This document shows, piece by piece, positions 59,141-64,000 of a stretch of 64,000 bases of DNA (position 1 is the stretch's first letter; every line of letters begins with the position of its first letter). The notes beneath the pieces were generated by a model. That model ran no database searches. It was not told the origin of the DNA and was given only the letters and a program-made list of their open reading frames with translations. A program made the position numbers and the translations under genes. Source of the stretch: Trema orientale (taxonomy: Eukaryota; Streptophyta; Magnoliopsida; Rosales; Cannabaceae); assembly GCA_002914845.1 (NCBI GenBank), contig JXTC01000048.1, positions 1,035,946 through 1,099,945 of the forward strand. The letters run 5' to 3'.

Positions 59141-60303
59141 TCGAGTACTAGTAGTAGTGTCAATTACTGATACTATAGATGTATATATGGGACGATGAAG
59201 CCTTGGTGGAAGAGACTTGGGATGAGACTAGGAAGGAATATAATAAGAGGTTGGCGTACGTAGGGTTTGTTTTGTATGTTTACGTGTGTGTGTGTATATA
59301 TAGATATATATATAGATATTGCAATGTGTATATGGTATGGACGAGATGAAAGAATAAGGAAAGCGGTGTAGTGAAGATCTAGTAGGATTTGGTCTTTTGT
59401 TGACTGGTGCTGATTTATGTATGTTTAACCTCCGAGTAAAATAAAAGATAGAGTAGAGTAGAATAAGGAAAGTGATTTTTTTAAGGAAACTAGGAACGAG
59501 ATTATTATTATTATTATTTTTTTTTTTTTTTTTGCGGGGACAAAAATAAGGAAAGTGATTTTACGTTGCTTAATAGACACGCGTTCTAATAATAAATGCT
59601 TTGCCCCGTGCTCTCTCTCTTTTAAAAAAAAAAAAGAATAATAAAGAAAAAGGACTCGTGGAGTTTAATTAATAGTTACACTTTCATTGCTGTTCTGCTT
59701 ACCTTCATTAATGCTGTGGCAAAATAGGTTTTCCGGTTTTTTTTTTTAACAACAAATAAATAAATAAATAAATGTTTCTCTTTAGAAATGCGTATTGTTC
59801 CTTCCCATTTAGAAGAATAGCGGCATACAACAACTAACAAGCTATAACAAATCATTCTTCTAAAAATCTTGGTGAGATATTTCATTTCATTGTATATATC
59901 CTAAGATGGTATTTGGTTTGGATTTATGAATGAATGGAATTAAAAAGAATTAAATGCAAAAGATTCCATAAATTCGTTAAAATTGATTAGTTGTTAATAA
60001 TAATCTATATATTAGTTAGTTTAAATTTTGTTTACCTCTTTTTTTGACTTTGATAATATTGGATTCCTATCTTGATTGTCATTTTCTTGTTATCTTAACA
60101 CTTTTTTTTTTTCAGAGATGTTATCTTAACACGTTAACTTCATATAATGTGCGCTTTGTTCTTATTTTTTATTTTCTCGAAATGTCTTACTTTTTTTATA
60201 TAAAAAAAAATTCTATAAAATTTACACATAGGTGGGCATAAATAGGATTCAAACATCACCCCTCTCACACATTTACTAAAAAATCCTAGACTAATTGAGC
60301 TAG
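59141..60303. other. Upstream flank of the F-box gene and AT-rich DNA
   Basis: Contains (GT)n/(TA)n tracts near 59285-59320 that may sit in the promoter or leader. Poly-T and poly-A runs occur near 59520 and 59625. No gene or other element is visible. Confidence 0.45.
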
Positions 60304-60748
60304 TGTAATACCACTGGGCCTTATCCAAAAATGCTAGCTTGCCCAATGTGGGACTTGGGGCGTTACAATCTCCCGCCGTTAAAGGCCTAGGGTCCTCCCT
60401 AGGGGGTCTAAATTCAATAGCCCACATATAACCCCTATGGATGGGGTCCACTTTCACCACAATTCCGGCTCGTGGCAGCCTTCCAAGATAGGTCCTCCTT
60501 AGGGGGTCCACATTCAATAGCCCACATATAACCCCTATAGGCGAGGTCCATATTCACCACAATTCTGGCCCGTGGCAGCCTTCCAAGGCTGACATAGGTA
60601 TGGACTGGGTCAGCTCTGATACCAAATGTAACACCATTGGGCCTCACCCAAAAATGCTAGCTTGAAGATACTTTTGGACTCATAGACCATCACTTAAATA
60701 CCCATGATCTTCCCAGAGCATATCCGATCTGGGACTTGGAGCGTTACA
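60304..60748 (-). mobile_element. TRIM retrotransposon (445 bp)
   Basis: On the minus strand it has a 122-bp 5' LTR (60748-60627, TGTAACGCTCC to GGTGTTACA). Two bases later comes a perfect initiator-tRNA-Met primer-binding site TGGTATCAGAGC (60624-60613). A ~245-bp internal region contains a diverged direct repeat (around CCCACATATAACCCCTAT). Then come a purine tract GGCGGGAGAT and a 64-bp 3' LTR (60367-60304). The 3' LTR matches both ends of the 5' LTR but lacks ~58 bp of its middle. There is no coding capacity. A target duplication is not clear. Confidence 0.82.
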
Positions 60749-61712
60749 GCAAGTCTCAATTGCCCTTGACATGTCTAATTTGTATTTCAACTTACGATTC
60801 CCTAACAACAATAATTTTATACTTACTGGAAAAAAAACAATAATTTTATACCTTAAATAGTTACGTTAATATTTTCTTTTTCACACGTGGAATATTAAGA
60901 AGAGAACTAATTACTAAATGAATGAAATATTTCGTTTTAGTTGTCAAATATTTATCTAGAATTTTTATATATATTTAGAAAATTAGAGCATGCATATCAT
61001 TTTTTTTCTGAATTTGAATTCCCTTATCCCTTCATAATTTTTTTTTTCCTTTTTTAAACAAGCTTAGGTTATGCCGTACAAAATTTTATCTTGAACTAGG
61101 ATTCAATCAACAAATGCACAATGGATAACTCTCTAGTAAGTTCGAAAGTCCAGTGAGTGATCCTAGTGGTCAACTCGTGTCACCGATTAAGAAGATAGGA
61201 GATGAATAAGTAGGTTAATTTTAGGGAACCAATAAAATTAGTTGTATAGTGGTTTCTTTTTCTTTTTGAATAATTAATTTCAACTTTACCCTTTAGACTT
61301 TCTCTATTTCTCTGAATCTCTCAATTGAATGTGGGCGGGGGATCTCCAGTGAATACAAATAACCTTTGGATTTTTTTAGATTTGGCGAGCAACTGGAATA
61401 ACTAGTGAATTACAACTCTATTGTACTGCAATTAGTGCATTAGTTTTTGCAAAGAACCCATTGCTATCTTGGCTAAGCTACTGAAGGTGCTGGCTCTGGG
61501 GAAATCGGAATAGGAGAGCACTCATAGTAGGGTGGGCTTACTACTTAGATTGACATGAATTAGGAGTTAATGAAACCTTTCACAGGAATCCTTCACAAAA
61601 GTATCAACTTATCGGAACAAACGTTTCATTATTACACCATGGTATTCCTTGTGATTCAATAGGAAAAAAAAAGTCCAATTATTACTATATATATATAATA
61701 GTGCTCTCACAG

Positions 61713-61754
<42 letters not shown>

Positions 61755-61758
61755 TTTA

Positions 61759-61826
<68 letters not shown>

Positions 61827-62598
61827 TGTTTTTAGTATAGTTTTGAATATATTAGGGTCATTATTAATTTTGACCTATTTTAACGCATGTGATGAAAAAA
61901 AAAAAGACAAAGTAGCCCAGTGGGGCAAGCTCAGTGTATAGGGTCGTGTTGGGTGGAGATTGGGTATTAGGTCAAGAATTCGACTCTGAAGGTATGTAGA
62001 TTTTCTTGTTTAGCCACACTTAATTTTTTCAAAAAAAAGAAAAAGAAAAAGAAGAAAGAACAAAGTAGAAAATCTTTTATAAAATTAGAACTTTTACTTA
62101 ATGAAAAATTCAAAATTCTAAAATTAACCCCAATTCGATCCTGGTTAAAAAATTTCAAGCAGGTTAAAAAAAGTAGAAGTGAAAGAGGCATGCCGAGAAG
62201 GTAGGCGACCATGTTTAACTGAAGTCGAAATTTTTCAACTATGGTCGAAATTTTTGACCAGCAATCATAAATTGGTCAAAACAGTCGGGATTAATGGCCA
62301 AACAAGTTCGACTACAATCAAAATTTTTCGACAGCACTCAAACAGAGGCACGACCGAGATCGGGATTGACGATAGTGGTAGCGGAGTGATGCAAGTGGCG
62401 GTAGTGACTAAAACAATTTAGAATTTATTGGAGAATAATATATTTTAGAATTTGTTAGAGAATAGGATATCTAAATAATTTTAATTGAGTGACATAATAA
62501 TAAGAGTTAGTTTTTTAAATATTTAGAATGAGTCAATTTTTCATTATGAGGGCCTTAGTGGATCTCTAAGTGAAAATACTCCGATAATATGCCTATCT
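60749..62598. other. Intergenic DNA; (TTA)n microsatellite at 61713-61827
   Basis: No gene. An interrupted (ATT/TTA)n tract of ~115 bases occupies 61713-61827. A block near 62215-62340 is rich in GTCGAAATTTTT words and resembles the repeats at 4225 and 12290. Confidence 0.5.
61908..62030 (+). mobile_element. Possible tRNA-derived SINE remnant
   Basis: Box A-like TAGCCCAGTGG (61913-61923) is followed by box B-like GAATTCGACTC (61976-61986). A T/A-rich tail follows. Spacing between the boxes is longer than usual, so this is tentative. Confidence 0.35.
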
Positions 62599-62607
62599 AA
62601 TTTTGAA

Positions 62608-62789
62608 AAGTAATGCTAGGGACACCAAAAATTTATACCAAAAACTTACACCACATGATGTGGCATCAATTTCAACCACTAAATTTTAAATAGTGTGGTC
62701 CCACTTTAAATAAGATAATGGTTGAAATGGATGACACATCATGTAGTGTAAGTTTTTAGTGTAAAGTTTTGGTGTCCCTAGCATTATTG
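62608..62789. mobile_element. Mutator-type MITE with perfect 9-bp target duplication
   Basis: Identical 9-mers AATTTTGAA lie at 62599-62607 and 62790-62798. The TIRs (TAATGCTAGGGACACCAAAA on both ends) continue as AACTTACAC.ACATGATGTG and CATTTCAACCA for ~75 bp each, so almost the whole 182-bp element folds on itself. Non-coding. The 9-bp duplication points to MULE transposition. Confidence 0.85.
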
Positions 62790-62798
62790 AATTTTGAA

Positions 62799-63300
62799 TA
62801 GTTTTTTCGCCCAAAAGAAAAAATAAAGATGATTTTTGTGGACTACACAAACTAATTTTAGCAAAAACTTAGATTTTTGTTATTTTTTCTATTATTTTTA
62901 ACTACTGGAAGGTTGCACTTGTGGTACTAACAATATGATATATTGAAATAGTTAAGACACTGCATTGTCTCTCTCTTTTTCCTTTTCTTCCTGTCTCTCT
63001 CCTTTTCTTTTCTTCAAATCAGTTTGAGTCTTTTTTCTTCTTCCAACCTATCGGATAGAGAGATCTTTTAGATTTTTCTCTCTAAATGAGAGTTTCATTT
63101 TTTTTTTTCGTTGTATTTTTGAATAATCCTTCTATTTGGGAAAATAATTCTACCCAGATTTAAATCTGTAGTAATTTTATTCCATTCAGATCTTAATCTG
63201 TGATGGTTTTAAGTTTTTTTTTCTTTTTGTTAATTTAGTCCACCTAGATCTAAATATATGATGACTTTTTATAGATCTTACGTTTTTTATCCTGTTACTT
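62799..63300. other. AT-rich spacer with CT-rich tract
   Basis: A CT-rich stretch near 62965-63010. No gene is supported. Confidence 0.45.
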
Positions 63301-63303
63301 TTA

Positions 63304-63677
63304 GGCTATATTTGGTAGGAGGGAGGGAGAGTAGGAAGGATAGGGAATTAAGGAAAGATGCAGAATGTATAGGAGAGAGAGGAAAGTGATGATCCCTTAT
63401 TTTGTTTGGTATGAAGGATGAAGAATATTTATTCATGATATTACTATATACCCGATTCATAATTATTTAAATAATTATTTTAGAGAGTATATATGTCAAT
63501 CCTTCTTTTTTTCTTCATTTCTCTCCAATCTTTCCAAAATTAGAAGGATGAGATTTTGTGCCGGAGGGAGACTTCCCCCCTCCACTTCTCTCCCTCCATC
63601 TCTCCCTCCCACCAAACAAAGGAAGATCCACTCCTCTCCCTCTATCCTTCTACTCATCCCTCCTACCAAACAAAGCC
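63304..63677. mobile_element. Tourist/Harbinger-like MITE, copy 3, with TTA target duplication
   Basis: The ends GGCTATATTTGGTAGG and CCTACCAAACAAAGCC are inverted. The element is bounded on both sides by TTA (63301-63303 and 63678-63680), the PIF/Harbinger target. The GGAGGGAGAG-rich left half and CTCCCTCC-rich right half match copies at 5016 and 9083. No coding capacity. Confidence 0.8.
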
Positions 63678-63680
63678 TTA

Positions 63681-64000
63681 GTGTGGTTATTATACAGATC
63701 TTTATTATTTGTGACTCATATTTGGATAGTTTGCATAATGGTATTTACTCTTCGATAGCTTTTGGATTCAAAACGAGAGACACTAACAATTGAGTGGAGT
63801 GTCATAATGAACTAACAGAAGTGGAGAGCTCTATTTAAGTACACAACAAAAGTGACATTATAAGTCCCCTTTTTCGAATCGATTTTGCCAGGATGTTCGG
63901 CCGTAAAATTCTTCCATCGATTTTAATTTGTTTTTTTACGGATGTCTACTTTATATCAAAATGCACTATCTTTCTATTATTAATAAAAGCATTTTTTTTC
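63681..64000. other. AT-rich window edge
   Basis: No supportable feature. Confidence 0.5.

Overview
This is nuclear DNA from a flowering plant. The evidence is AT-rich intergenic sequence, GT-AG introns, plant-only gene families (AMT1 ammonium transporter, PP2-B and DUF295 F-box proteins, plastid CtpA protease) and a dense load of plant-type TIR elements, LTR fragments, a TRIM and SINE-like elements. Gene content suggests a eudicot. I cannot name the species.

Layout. 1-6600: repeat-rich DNA with a decayed PP2-B-like F-box gene copy (2541-3448) and a Tourist-like element (5016-5434). 6835-8662: a two-exon folate-biopterin transporter (BT1 family). 10040-12208: a decayed Ty1-copia 5' half on the minus strand. 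13302-14331 (minus): a second PP2-B F-box copy, homologous to the first and broken by a +1 frameshift. 14995-18124: two adjacent long-TIR elements, a 74-bp tandem array and a Ty3-gypsy integrase relic. 20073-20678: a non-autonomous hAT element with a perfect 8-bp target duplication, ending 88 bp before the start codon of a 15-exon DEAD-box helicase (RH13/DDX24 type, 852 aa, 20767-28559). Its introns hold a SINE, a MITE and a 98-bp duplication, and a relic of its penultimate exon lies downstream. 33479-34987: an intronless, GC-rich AMT1 gene. 35680-47100: a nested foldback MITE cluster, a solo LTR with a 5-bp target duplication (41235-42580) and AT-rich DNA. 47374-51697: a 13-exon C-terminal processing peptidase. 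52506-54178 (minus): a two-exon acidic membrane protein, probably plastidial. 55993-56178: a 61-aa COP9 signalosome acidic subunit (CSNAP/CSN9). 57740-59140 (minus): a DUF295 F-box protein. 60304-64000: a TRIM retrotransposon, a MULE-type MITE with 9-bp target duplication, and a Harbinger-type MITE with TTA target duplication.

The genes are independent housekeeping and transport loci, with no operon or obvious cluster. There is one thematic link: F-box proteins (SCF ligases) and CSNAP (part of the COP9 signalosome, which deneddylates cullins) belong to the same ubiquitin-ligase pathway, but their proximity is probably coincidental. I found no undescribed multi-gene system. The most interesting structure is in the mobile DNA: the hAT insertion at the helicase promoter, the ~650-bp foldback, the paired PP2-B pseudogenes and the exon relic.

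Exon boundaries were placed by hand from reading frame, splice consensus and remembered family sequences. They are phase-consistent throughout but unsupported by transcripts.
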